Of a DNA stretch of 64,000 nucleotides, positions 51,854 to 60,543 are shown one piece after another (positions within the stretch are counted from its first letter, which is position 1; every line of letters begins with the position of its first letter). Both the position numbers and the translations under genes were made by a program. Where the stretch lies: assembly GCF_913063105.1 (NCBI RefSeq), contig NZ_CAJXYQ010000012.1, positions 1-64,000 on the forward strand, in the 5' to 3' direction. The notes under the pieces were generated by a model. The model worked only from the letters and a program-made list of their open reading frames with translations. It ran no database searches and was not told the origin of the DNA. Source of the DNA: an uncultured Draconibacterium sp. Lineage in GTDB: Bacteria > Bacteroidota > Bacteroidia > Bacteroidales > Prolixibacteraceae.

Positions 51854-54800
51854 CTATTTCTGATAGATAATTTTTTTGGTTTCAATCAACTCCCCAATTT
51901 GCAAACGTATTAAATAAAATCCACCGTTGAGGCCTTCGGGAGTCCACTCAACGGCATGTTCACCAGCAGTTTGGTACTGATTCACCAATGCCTTAATTTG
52001 TTGCCCGTGCAGGTTGTATATTTTCAGATTGACATCGGCTGCCTTACTTAATCTGTACGTAATTCGAACCGATTGATTAAACGGATTGGGATAATTTTGC
52101 CAGGCTATGCCCTCCTGTTTTTCAATGGTACCGGCACTAACGTTTCCGCACCAGTTACTTGCCTGCTCGCCAATTCCGCTAACTTCTGTATCGTAGGCGG
52201 TAATAAACAGTTTATCCAGGCGGGCCCCGTCTTCACGGTATCCAATGGTAAAAACATGGTCGGTAACACTTAGGTTATACTCGCCAAATTTATACCAGCT
52301 CCAACCTCCCCCGGCACTGCTTGCCAGTCCGTTATGCATGCTATAATCTCCGTTGTCCATTTTCACCCAAAACGAATCGTCGTTATAACTTGGGCAGAAA
52401 ATTCGGGCATAAACGCTGTAAACGCCTTCGGTTGGGGCTGAAAAACTAAATGACACAAGGCCATCGCTATTGGCAGGTGCTGAGTTTATACTTTCGAAAC
52501 CTTGCCTGGCTGTAACATACTTACCATTGGATGCCTGGGCATCATCACCCTCGACCCAATTGGAACCAACCGTTGCACATTCGGCTTCCAACCATATATT
52601 TTTTTCGTAGTAGTTGCTTTCCAGAACCGTAATTACAATCTCGTCGATAGCTGTTTCTCCATCGTTATCGGTTACGCTAAGCAGGATTTTATGCACGCCA
52701 ACAGGCAGGCTTATTTCGGCATTGGCACCGGTTGCCAGCACATTGCCGTCTTCAATCCATTCATAGTTATCAATCGTACCATCGGCATCCGAACTTCCGG
52801 TACCATCAAGGACAATTGTTTCTGCCCCGCTATCATCGCTATCGATAATGGTTCGGTTGAAACCGGCATAGGCAATCGGCGCTTGTTTATCCGAAGTGCA
52901 GTTCTCGGCCGTACCTCCTTTCCCCGATGGTTCGGTAGCTGATGTTGTTATAAAAAGCTTGTCTATGTGGGCTCCGGTTTTATTGTAGGCCAGGGTTAAA
53001 GACTGCTCTCCCGCTTCCAGGCTTACGGTATCGATTTTTACCCAGGCCCAGTTTGTGGCGGCCGGAATAATATCCCATGCGAGCCAATCCTCGTTGTTCA
53101 TTTTCAACCAAAAAGCATTGTCATTGGTTCCGGAAACCAAAACACGTCCCCAAAAGTTGTATGTTCCACTTTCGTTCACCGAAAAATTATAAACCACGTG
53201 TCCTTCAGTATTTTCAGGGGCAGCCTCGGTACTGTTATCTCCACTATCGGTGGTAATGTATTTGGCATTCGAGGCATTGGTATCGGTAAAGGTTTTCCAA
53301 AGGGCACCGGTACTTCCACATTCTGCTTCGAGCCACACATCGTCGCTAACAATATTTTCAATGGTTATGTTGTCGAAGAAAACGGTATTTGACGCCTGTG
53401 TGTTCGCCTTAAATTCGATGGTATTAGCCCCTTTGTTTAGCGCTACCACCTGACTGTTTGTGCCCCACTGGTTTAAGGCATTTGTTTGTGTAAATGTTGG
53501 CGAAGCCACTTTCACTCCATTAACGTATAAATCGATTGAATTTACATCTCCGGCGGCAGCTATGTAACTTGTTTTCAGGGTGTAGTTTCCGGCATTTAAA
53601 ACACTAACCATTTCGCGTACACTTGCCGCAGCATTTGTTCCAAATTCCAGATAACCCTGCCCGGTATAATTTCTTAGTTCGCCACTGTAACCGCTTTTTA
53701 CAATTCGGGCTATGTTCTTGTATTCAAATGTTTCCCCCTCGTACTGGCGGATGCCGGTGTATGTAGGTGGACTTAGCGGAACGGTAATGTTTGCGGTTTT
53801 GTATTCGCTTAAGCGGTTGCTTGCCGAGCCCGAGCAGTTGATTTCAATATCTACCGGGCCGTTGTGTTCAACGGTTAGTGTAAGCACGCCTTCCGACCAT
53901 TGTTTCGACACTTCACTTTTCAGGTTTTCGCCTCTGTCGCTTACAGAAAATGTAGGTTCTGAAGAGCTGCCATAAATTTTTATCACATCCGGTTTCAGAC
54001 CTTCATCTAACTTATTATCAAAATTACTCAGGTAAATTGTCAGCCTGTCTTCGTATTCCTTCATCACACCTGCAGTATATTGCGAAAAAGTCATTTCAAT
54101 TTTTTCGCAGGTGTTGTATTTAAACGGGATGCTGGCACTGGCCGTTTGATTTACTTTGTATGGATTGTAGCACACCCAGCCGTTTTCGTGCCTGCCAACA
54201 TACATATCTCCGGTGTATTCTTGTGGAAATTTGGTATTCATCTCGTTTACTTTTGCTGAAACAGATGACCAGCGGCTGTTGTAGTTTGAGGAGTAAAGCT
54301 TATGTTCAAAGGTATTGGCCAACTCATCATCTAAACCATACACAATGGGGATAGTTGGGTAGCGTCCTGTCTTTTTAAAAAAGCTCAGGTTCTCATCGTA
54401 ATTACCATCGTTATCCATCAGGTAAAGGCCTTCGTATAAATTCTCCGGAGAGCTGTATTTTGCATCTTCACCACCTGTGTTTGTGTTTTGAATCAACACA
54501 TATTTCGAGCGGTCGATAACTTCTTTACGGCTGGGAATACGCACCGTGCCATCAATAACTTTTCTGAAAAGGTCGACACTAACGTTGTCGAACTGAGGAA
54601 ATGTTTTCCATTTACGTGCCGAATAACCATCGGTGGTTTCGCTTGCGTTTACCTCGGTAAAACACTGTGTCCAGATTAGTTCAGGCCCATCAAACATGGT
54701 TAAGCCGGTTAACATGGTGTGCTCCAGAAATGGTGCTCCGTAGGTAGCCATTGTAAAATGCTCATCCTTATCCATATCGCTGCCACGCACCCAACCATCG

Positions 54801-55570
54801 TCGGTCCAGCCGGTATCGTCGTAACGTATTCCGTATTGCCCGCTATAACCCGAAAGGTAGGCTCCCAGGCTCATACTTTCACGGTCGTGCAAATACGAAA
54901 CCTGCGTATGCTTATCGAATAACAGGTAATTTTCGGTGTATTTCGAGCAAGCCTCGGCAAAGTCAGGATTCAATTTGAGCATGCCAATTGGGTTGTACCT
55001 TACCACCCATTTGTTCCAGCAAATACTTACCACAAGGTAGCCACCATACTTATTGCTTAATTCCAGCAGGTTGGCAAAATGCGAGATGCGGTCGGTCCAT
55101 TTTGGAGAAAGCGGATTATCACTTTGGTCGAATCCCCAAAACTGCTCGGAATAGTTAAAACCAATAAAGTTTGGGAACTCCTCGAATAAGTCTTCATAAA
55201 GCGTTAAGTCATCATCCGGGAAATGGCAAAAGCCGCCACTTGCCGGTTGCACGGTTGCCCACATCCGGTTTTCGGCACATACCCTCAACCACGACTTAGC
55301 GGTTTCCAATCCATCTTCCACCAGTTTAAACTTATAGGTATCGTCATCATGACTAATCGACAAGGCAATATTCATAACCACATAGGGGCGAATATCTTTA
55401 GGAACCAGGTCGATAATTTTTTGTGGGTCGGCGTAGTTCCATGTATCAATATGGATGAGCCACATGGGTTGGTCGGGCGAAATGGGCCGCCTCATTTGTT
55501 GTTGGGCCCGGGCAAAAAAGCCGGACAAAATAAGTACAACCAGAATTATTTGACAAATAAAACGCTTCAT
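51854..55570 (-). CDS. T9SS-secreted GH98 endo-glycanase with CBM and PKD modules
   Basis: 1,238 residues. Signal peptide MKRFICQIILVVLILSGFFA. Residues ~28-340 match the GH98 catalytic domain (MWLIHIDTWNYADPQKIIDL, PNFIGFNYSEQFWGFDQSDN with the likely acid residue, YLLFDKHTQVSYLHDRESMS), ~345-580 its C-terminal domain. Then a CBM35/CBM6-like module (~600-725), a CBM-like module starting WLEAECGSTGALWKTF (~730-870), a PKD (AGFNRTIIDSDDSGAETIVL, ~880-975), another CBM-like module (WLEAECATVGSNWVEGDDAQ, ~980-1130), and a T9SS domain (WQNYPNPFNQSVRITYRLSK). A GH98 enzyme of Bacteroides ovatus is known to cut complex decorated xylan, and this context agrees; other GH98 act on blood-group glycans. 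Family assignment rests on remembered motifs, so medium-high confidence. Confidence 0.8.
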   Translation of the reverse strand: MKRFICQIILVVLILSGFFARAQQQMRRPISPDQPMWLIHIDTWNYADPQKIIDLVPKDIRPYVVMNIALSISHDDDTYKFKLVEDGLETAKSWLRVCAENRMWATVQPASGGFCHFPDDDLTLYEDLFEEFPNFIGFNYSEQFWGFDQSDNPLSPKWTDRISHFANLLELSNKYGGYLVVSICWNKWVVRYNPIGMLKLNPDFAEACSKYTENYLLFDKHTQVSYLHDRESMSLGAYLSGYSGQYGIRYDDTGWTDDGWVRGSDMDKDEHFTMATYGAPFLEHTMLTGLTMFDGPELIWTQCFTEVNASETTDGYSARKWKTFPQFDNVSVDLFRKVIDGTVRIPSRKEVIDRSKYVLIQNTNTGGEDAKYSSPENLYEGLYLMDNDGNYDENLSFFKKTGRYPTIPIVYGLDDELANTFEHKLYSSNYNSRWSSVSAKVNEMNTKFPQEYTGDMYVGRHENGWVCYNPYKVNQTASASIPFKYNTCEKIEMTFSQYTAGVMKEYEDRLTIYLSNFDNKLDEGLKPDVIKIYGSSSEPTFSVSDRGENLKSEVSKQWSEGVLTLTVEHNGPVDIEINCSGSASNRLSEYKTANITVPLSPPTYTGIRQYEGETFEYKNIARIVKSGYSGELRNYTGQGYLEFGTNAAASVREMVSVLNAGNYTLKTSYIAAAGDVNSIDLYVNGVKVASPTFTQTNALNQWGTNSQVVALNKGANTIEFKANTQASNTVFFDNITIENIVSDDVWLEAECGSTGALWKTFTDTNASNAKYITTDSGDNSTEAAPENTEGHVVYNFSVNESGTYNFWGRVLVSGTNDNAFWLKMNNEDWLAWDIIPAATNWAWVKIDTVSLEAGEQSLTLAYNKTGAHIDKLFITTSATEPSGKGGTAENCTSDKQAPIAYAGFNRTIIDSDDSGAETIVLDGTGSSDADGTIDNYEWIEDGNVLATGANAEISLPVGVHKILLSVTDNDGETAIDEIVITVLESNYYEKNIWLEAECATVGSNWVEGDDAQASNGKYVTARQGFESINSAPANSDGLVSFSFSAPTEGVYSVYARIFCPSYNDDSFWVKMDNGDYSMHNGLASSAGGGWSWYKFGEYNLSVTDHVFTIGYREDGARLDKLFITAYDTEVSGIGEQASNWCGNVSAGTIEKQEGIAWQNYPNPFNQSVRITYRLSKAADVNLKIYNLHGQQIKALVNQYQTAGEHAVEWTPEGLNGGFYLIRLQIGELIETKKIIYQK

Positions 55571-55597
55571 AAAATGCTCCTCTTTTTTTTCTTATAA

Positions 55598-58483
55598 CTA
55601 ATTCACCAAAAGGCTTTCGGGTGCTCCGAGGTACGAATATTTTTTTGCTCCGGTATTGATTTCATACTTCTGAAAAACAATTCCCGGGTCTATCATCCAG
55701 ATTTTTAAAGTATGCTTGCCCGGTTTTTCCAGGCGGTGCTTCGATGTTTTTATTTTAATGTGGTCGCCAACCGACTTAGTCCACCAACCGGCATATTGCC
55801 AATCGGGTTTTTCCTCGCCCTCGTTCATATTTATAATTTGCGGTTCTTCATCGTCAATAGAAATGGCAAATCGCAAACCATCTTCTTTTCGGAAATCCTG
55901 GGTAGGCGAAAGGAAAGTTTCAACTTTTATATCACCGGCATTAAACACGGTAAAATCATATTCCACATATGGTGAATTTTCATCAAGTTCAACTCTTTCG
56001 GCATTTACCGGCTCAACTATTAACGATGAGGCCGTACGTCCCAGGTTGGGCACCTCGATCCAATGAATATCTTTTGAATCGATTTTTTTGCTGTAATTCA
56101 CGGCTTCGAAAGCAATAACGCCACTGTTTTCAACAAAACCTGACACCTCGGTAAGTTGGTTAAAAACAGGAACCTCTACCGAATACTCGCTACCGGCACC
56201 TGAAATTTTTATCGAGCCCGAAATTTGACCTTTGGGTGCTCTGTTCCAATCGATACTTACATAAATTTTTTCGTTAAACTGAATGGTTCCTTGCGTTTTT
56301 GACAGGATTATCCAGTCTTCATTTGCATGAAGCGAATAACTCAGTTTTTCTTCTCCTTTGTTTATAATATCGATGTAATAGTTCTGTTTATTTATTGCAT
56401 CAAAAACGGGCATTTTATTGCTGAATGACCAGTCGGCTTCCACATCAAGCCAGCCCCAGCGTGGTTTTTTGCCATATTCAAGGAGGTACCCCAGTTCGGC
56501 AGGTTTATCAACCTGAACATACGATACTGCGGGCATGGTATTTAACGGCGGATGGTTCCAGCTGTTATAACCAATGTGCGTTTGCGACATCATGTGGTTC
56601 CACTTCCCATTGGCATGCTCGTGAAAACGCTGAGTTAGTTCGGCATCTTTATCAAACAACTCCTTTACTTTTTGGGCATAATAATTGGCTGAGACTGCAC
56701 CTCTTTCGGCATAATACTTGTTCTTACCTGCCGCCACATACATTTCGTTAATATTGGCACTCAACTCGATTGGCGATTGTACCAACTGGTAAAAAGCCGG
56801 TTTATAAGCCCCGGGTATTTTTTTGTAAAGTGTTTCACTCTTGTTTAGCAAAGTTTTATACTCATCTACAATACGGTCGGCTTCGCGAAAATTCTCGATA
56901 CTGTAGGTAGTTGGGGTCAACATCTCAGGGGTTCTGCGAGCATTGTATTTGGTATAAAATGCCAACAGTTCTGCAATCTCCGGGGCATATTGAGGGCCAA
57001 ATTGTTGGGTAGCCCATTCCGTGTAATACGCAGGCAAATCGTTGGCCTGAATGGCATTGGGATTCCAGGCAAAATCCAAAAAGAAACTAATAGGCAGCTC
57101 CATGGGTTTTATATCACCCACATTAACCAGCCAAAGGTCTTCAACACCGTGCTCGTATGCCAGTTTCATTTGCTCCCAGGTTCGTTCAATTTGGGTAGTA
57201 TTTAACCAGCGGTAGGAAACTGGTGCCCCAACATAATCGAAATGGTAATAAATACCATAACCGGCCGGGTGGCTCAAATCTTCCTTTTTGGGTAAAATGC
57301 GCAGGTTGCCCCAGTTATCGTCGCAAAACAAAACAATAATATCGTCATCTACCCGCATTCCTTTATCGAAATACTCTTGGACCTCTTTGTAAACGGCCCA
57401 AACCTGAGGTGTTTCGTTGGCCGGTTTACCGCTAACATCGGCAATAATTTCGCGCTGGTCGGCAATAATTTCTTTTAAAAGCCCAACCGCAGCATCTTCC
57501 GACATGGCCTCGTCGCCATCGCCACGCATACCAACAGTTACTACACTTTCGTAATCTTTCACCCGCTCAAAGCCTTCGCGCCAGAATTCCTGCAGGTTTT
57601 CTTTGTTTGTTTCGTAATTCCAGGCTCCTTTGCCAAATTTTCCCCACTCGTTGTGCGAACGCATCATAGGCTCGTGGTGACTGGTTGACATTACAATTCC
57701 ATACTCATCGGCCACTTTTGGATTTAAGGGGTCGTCAACATTAAACATGGTGGGCAACCACATGGCCGGCCACAAATAGTTGGCTTTATTTCTTAAAAGC
57801 AGTTCGAAAATGGTTTCGTAACATTTGTGGTTGGGCCCGCCAAATTTTTCCTCGGCCCAGTTTCTAAACGCCGGTGCTTCGTCGTTAATAAATATTCCGC
57901 GATACTTAACCGCCGGCCCTTCGGAAACAAAGCGGCCGTTGGCGAGGTAAATCCGTTCTTTCTTTTTAACCGGCACATCGGCCCACCAATACCAGGGCGA
58001 AACACCCATTTCCTGCGAGAGGGTAAATATGCCATAAGCAGTACCACGGCGGTCGCTACCAACTATTACCAGCGCCTCTTTAACTCCATCGAATGGATTT
58101 TTAACCGTTTCGATGATGAAGCCTTCCCATTTATTTTTTATTGGCGAAACATCGAGCTTTTTGTTACTGATTAAACGGTCAATTAAAGGATTGTTCCCCA
58201 GAGTTCCAACTACTATTATTTTGCTGTCCAGTTCTTCGTCAGAAGTTAGAACAGCCGGTTTTTTGCCGCTTACTTTCTCAATATCGGAAGCCAGAAAACT
58301 GGCTGCTTTTTGTACCAGAATATTTTCTGAAGCTTCGTAATAAATACTGGTTATTTCATCAGAAGAAACAATGGTAAAAGCATTACTACGTTTATCGAAA
58401 TCGGTGCTAATTTTTAATTGCGATAAGGCCGTAAAGGGCAGTAAAATAAATAATAAAATATAGGTCCTAATCATGTTGGTCAT
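55598..58483 (-). CDS. GH115 alpha-glucuronidase (second copy)
   Basis: 961 residues, signal peptide MIRTYILLFILLPFTALS (starts M1 or M4). Motifs parallel the first copy: IVGSDRRGTAYGIFTLSQEM, GVSPWYWWADVPVKKKERIY, YRGIFINDEAPAFRNWAEEK, NYLWPAMWLPTMFNVDDPLN, STSHHEPMMRSHNEWGKFG, VGMRGDGDEAMSED, LFCDDNWGNLRILP. It is about 115 residues longer, with an extra beta-sandwich (~650-760, WGWLDVEADWSFSNKMPVFD through GSIKISGAGSEYSVEVPV) before the usual C-terminal domain. The extra domain may bind xylan or shift preference to different glucuronate positions. It removes (4-O-methyl-)glucuronate. It sits between GH98 (27 bp) and GH30 (86 bp). Confidence 0.95.
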   Translation of the reverse strand: MTNMIRTYILLFILLPFTALSQLKISTDFDKRSNAFTIVSSDEITSIYYEASENILVQKAASFLASDIEKVSGKKPAVLTSDEELDSKIIVVGTLGNNPLIDRLISNKKLDVSPIKNKWEGFIIETVKNPFDGVKEALVIVGSDRRGTAYGIFTLSQEMGVSPWYWWADVPVKKKERIYLANGRFVSEGPAVKYRGIFINDEAPAFRNWAEEKFGGPNHKCYETIFELLLRNKANYLWPAMWLPTMFNVDDPLNPKVADEYGIVMSTSHHEPMMRSHNEWGKFGKGAWNYETNKENLQEFWREGFERVKDYESVVTVGMRGDGDEAMSEDAAVGLLKEIIADQREIIADVSGKPANETPQVWAVYKEVQEYFDKGMRVDDDIIVLFCDDNWGNLRILPKKEDLSHPAGYGIYYHFDYVGAPVSYRWLNTTQIERTWEQMKLAYEHGVEDLWLVNVGDIKPMELPISFFLDFAWNPNAIQANDLPAYYTEWATQQFGPQYAPEIAELLAFYTKYNARRTPEMLTPTTYSIENFREADRIVDEYKTLLNKSETLYKKIPGAYKPAFYQLVQSPIELSANINEMYVAAGKNKYYAERGAVSANYYAQKVKELFDKDAELTQRFHEHANGKWNHMMSQTHIGYNSWNHPPLNTMPAVSYVQVDKPAELGYLLEYGKKPRWGWLDVEADWSFSNKMPVFDAINKQNYYIDIINKGEEKLSYSLHANEDWIILSKTQGTIQFNEKIYVSIDWNRAPKGQISGSIKISGAGSEYSVEVPVFNQLTEVSGFVENSGVIAFEAVNYSKKIDSKDIHWIEVPNLGRTASSLIVEPVNAERVELDENSPYVEYDFTVFNAGDIKVETFLSPTQDFRKEDGLRFAISIDDEEPQIINMNEGEEKPDWQYAGWWTKSVGDHIKIKTSKHRLEKPGKHTLKIWMIDPGIVFQKYEINTGAKKYSYLGAPESLLVN

Positions 58484-58569
58484 TTTTTCAAATGTAGTAA
58501 GTCCCCAGCCGGGTGTTTTTTAATAATGGATATTTGATTTTTAATTTAGGATATAGCGCAACCCCTTAA

Positions 58570-60222
58570 CTAAAAGCGAACCTTGAGGGAATAGATGCTT
58601 TGTGGTGAAATGCTGATTTTCACATGTTTTTGTTCGTTACTCAATTCGGTTTCAACCGTTTTCATATTGTAATGTTGCGTGGTTTCTACCGCTTTGTGTG
58701 CTGTTACTTTTTCCGGCAGTTCTACAAATGTTTCAAAGGCACTATCTCCCCTGTTCAAGGCAACAATGCTAATTTCATTTTCAGTTTCGTTAAGATACGC
58801 TGTGGCCAGTACATTTTCGTTGGGCACATCAATATCAATTCGTGTAGTTCCGGTAGCATAGGCCGAATAATGTGCCATGATGTAACCATTTTTCATGACT
58901 TCGCCTTCGGCAACGTAACCGTGCTCCGTATTGTTGTCGCCTATCATGCCATAAAAGCGTTTTAAGTACCAATACAGGTATGCACTGCAATAGGCTTCCA
59001 TGCACATGTGCATTTCCAGCCCAAGTTTATCAAAATTATACGCCCATGTTTTGTAGTCGCCACTTTCGAGGTCGTAGCCATAACTTCCAAAAAGTTTTTC
59101 GGTCATCCACCAGCCACCTTTGCCTGCCGGTTTTAAATGGCTTGCATACAAACTTTCAACATAGTCGTGTCGTCCTTTTACGTAGTTGCTCGACAAATTG
59201 GTAAATCCCTGGTAGGTATGCCCGGCAACAATATCGGTATTTGCAAAGGCTTCAGCCGAATTGAGTATCGCATTGGTATAATCGGGCGAGAAACCACAAG
59301 CTTCAGGCGTCATTAATTTAACACCGGTGGCCCGTATTTTTGCCCCGTAACTGGCGGTAAAGTTTGCCACTTCCTGAGGTGTCCAGTAGGTAAAATGCAT
59401 GTCGGGTTCATTTTGAACGGAAATGGAATAGATATCCACACCTTTCGATTTCATAAACTGAATGTATTCAATGAGGTGGTCGGCATAAGCCTCATAATTT
59501 TTCTCGGGTAAATGTTTGTCTGAATCACCATCGCCATCCTTATCAATGTAATCGGCCAGGGCATCGGTACAATCCCAAGGACAGGCAAAAACAATCGCCC
59601 CGTATTCCAGGGCCTGCAAAGCACCTGCAACATCTGTTTCCCATTTTGTTTTGTCGGGGTATATCATTAATCGCAAAATTGAATATTGCAAGTCGCCATC
59701 AGGGGCGTACATTGTAGCTAATTCGCTCGCATCAATCCGGTTATCTGCCGATAACCAAATGGCAGGATTGTACATTCCTCCAAAGCCAACAACTTCCTGA
59801 TGTTTTGCAGCAGCATTTACGGTAACAAAGGGCAAGGTTTCTTGTGTAATTTGCAGTTTAACCTTTTTTCCGCTAGCCTTGTTTACCACAAAAAGTTCAT
59901 CCAGCCGCTCGTCTAACAATATATTTTCCGACACATTAAAATAAATGGTAGTATAACCACTTTTACCTTTTTGACCACCTGTCAAAGGTGAAATATTGGA
60001 TATAAAACTTTCTCCACCACTGGTTTCAATTTCCCATTCAACATTTTCCCATGCCAAAATAACGCTTCTTTGCCCGGCTTTTCCCGATATGCTTATTTCG
60101 GTTTTTACAAATTGTACCGAAGACTCGCCTTCTTCCACTATGGGTTCTTCGCCTGATTCTGAACAGGAGAAAATTGCACTTACAAAGAAGAGCAATGCCA
60201 GGTAAATAATTTTTTTGTTCAT
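58570..60222 (-). CDS. GH30 glucuronoxylanase-like, with N-terminal BACON domain, surface lipoprotein
   Basis: 550 residues from the ATG at 60222, chosen because it gives a lipoprotein signal MNKKIIYLALLFFVSAIFSC (Cys near residue 20) followed by SESGEEPIVEEGE, an acidic signal consistent with surface exposure; an ATG at 60273 would add a 17-residue basic leader. Residues ~35-130 resemble a BACON domain (WENVEWEIETSGGESF). The GH30 barrel has acid/base Glu272 (SVQNEPDMHF) and nucleophile Glu375 (WWMTEKLFGSYG), with a C-terminal beta domain (STYRLxx-like ISPQSIYSLKVRF). GH30 glucuronoxylanases (subfamily 8) need glucuronate side groups; that subfamily is likely from context but was not proven. 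It starts a transcription unit after the hairpin at 60350-60389. Confidence 0.88.
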   Translation of the reverse strand: MNKKIIYLALLFFVSAIFSCSESGEEPIVEEGESSVQFVKTEISISGKAGQRSVILAWENVEWEIETSGGESFISNISPLTGGQKGKSGYTTIYFNVSENILLDERLDELFVVNKASGKKVKLQITQETLPFVTVNAAAKHQEVVGFGGMYNPAIWLSADNRIDASELATMYAPDGDLQYSILRLMIYPDKTKWETDVAGALQALEYGAIVFACPWDCTDALADYIDKDGDGDSDKHLPEKNYEAYADHLIEYIQFMKSKGVDIYSISVQNEPDMHFTYWTPQEVANFTASYGAKIRATGVKLMTPEACGFSPDYTNAILNSAEAFANTDIVAGHTYQGFTNLSSNYVKGRHDYVESLYASHLKPAGKGGWWMTEKLFGSYGYDLESGDYKTWAYNFDKLGLEMHMCMEAYCSAYLYWYLKRFYGMIGDNNTEHGYVAEGEVMKNGYIMAHYSAYATGTTRIDIDVPNENVLATAYLNETENEISIVALNRGDSAFETFVELPEKVTAHKAVETTQHYNMKTVETELSNEQKHVKISISPQSIYSLKVRF

Positions 60223-60344
60223 TTGTTTCTTGTTTAAACTATCTTTTTTAAACGGAAAAAATCTAGCGTACATTACTTTTAATGTTAATCAATTAGGCGC
60301 AGCACTGGTTGTTCAAAGGGAGTAAAAACTCAACATCCTATTTT

Positions 60345-60389
60345 AAAAAGAAACCTTCACAAAGCCCATATTGCGGGCTTTGCAAAGGT
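60345..60389 (-). terminator. Terminator after the six-repeat protein gene
   Basis: Arms 60353-60367 and 60375-60389 pair over 15 positions with two mismatches around a 7-nt loop (core CAAAGCCC/GGGCTTTG), followed on the minus strand by TTTCTTTTTAAAAT. It ends the transcript coming from the upstream SusCD-side operon or attenuates the GH30 message. Confidence 0.75.
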
Positions 60390-60421
60390 CTTTTAACCTA
60401 AACTAACTACTAAAATCTATA

Positions 60422-60429
60422 CAAATATA
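60422..60429 (-). promoter_or_regulatory. Promoter-like box TATATTTG
   Basis: It matches TAnnTTTG exactly on the minus strand. A TTTG that could serve as the -33 element is 16 bp upstream rather than the usual 19-21, so the assignment is tentative. The next gene in this direction is GH30, 200 bp away. Confidence 0.3.
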
Positions 60430-60543
60430 TTTTTATTCGGGATCCCAAATCCCGTAACAGAATTTGGATTATTCCCCGATTTTTAACTCCCATTTATTGT
60501 CTTTATTCAGACAACACGATTTACAGACTTTATATCTCCCAAA

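Larger units (their letters stand above)
60223..60543. other. Intergenic region with terminator, hairpin and promoter-like box
   Basis: 321 bp without a gene. From upstream (minus strand): a small hairpin CGGGAT/ATCCCG (60438-60443, 60449-60454), a TATATTTG box (60422-60429) matching the Bacteroidota -7 consensus TAnnTTTG, a TAGTTAGTT stretch (60401-60409), and the terminator hairpin. If the box is a promoter, the hairpin lies in the GH30 leader. Confidence 0.5.
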
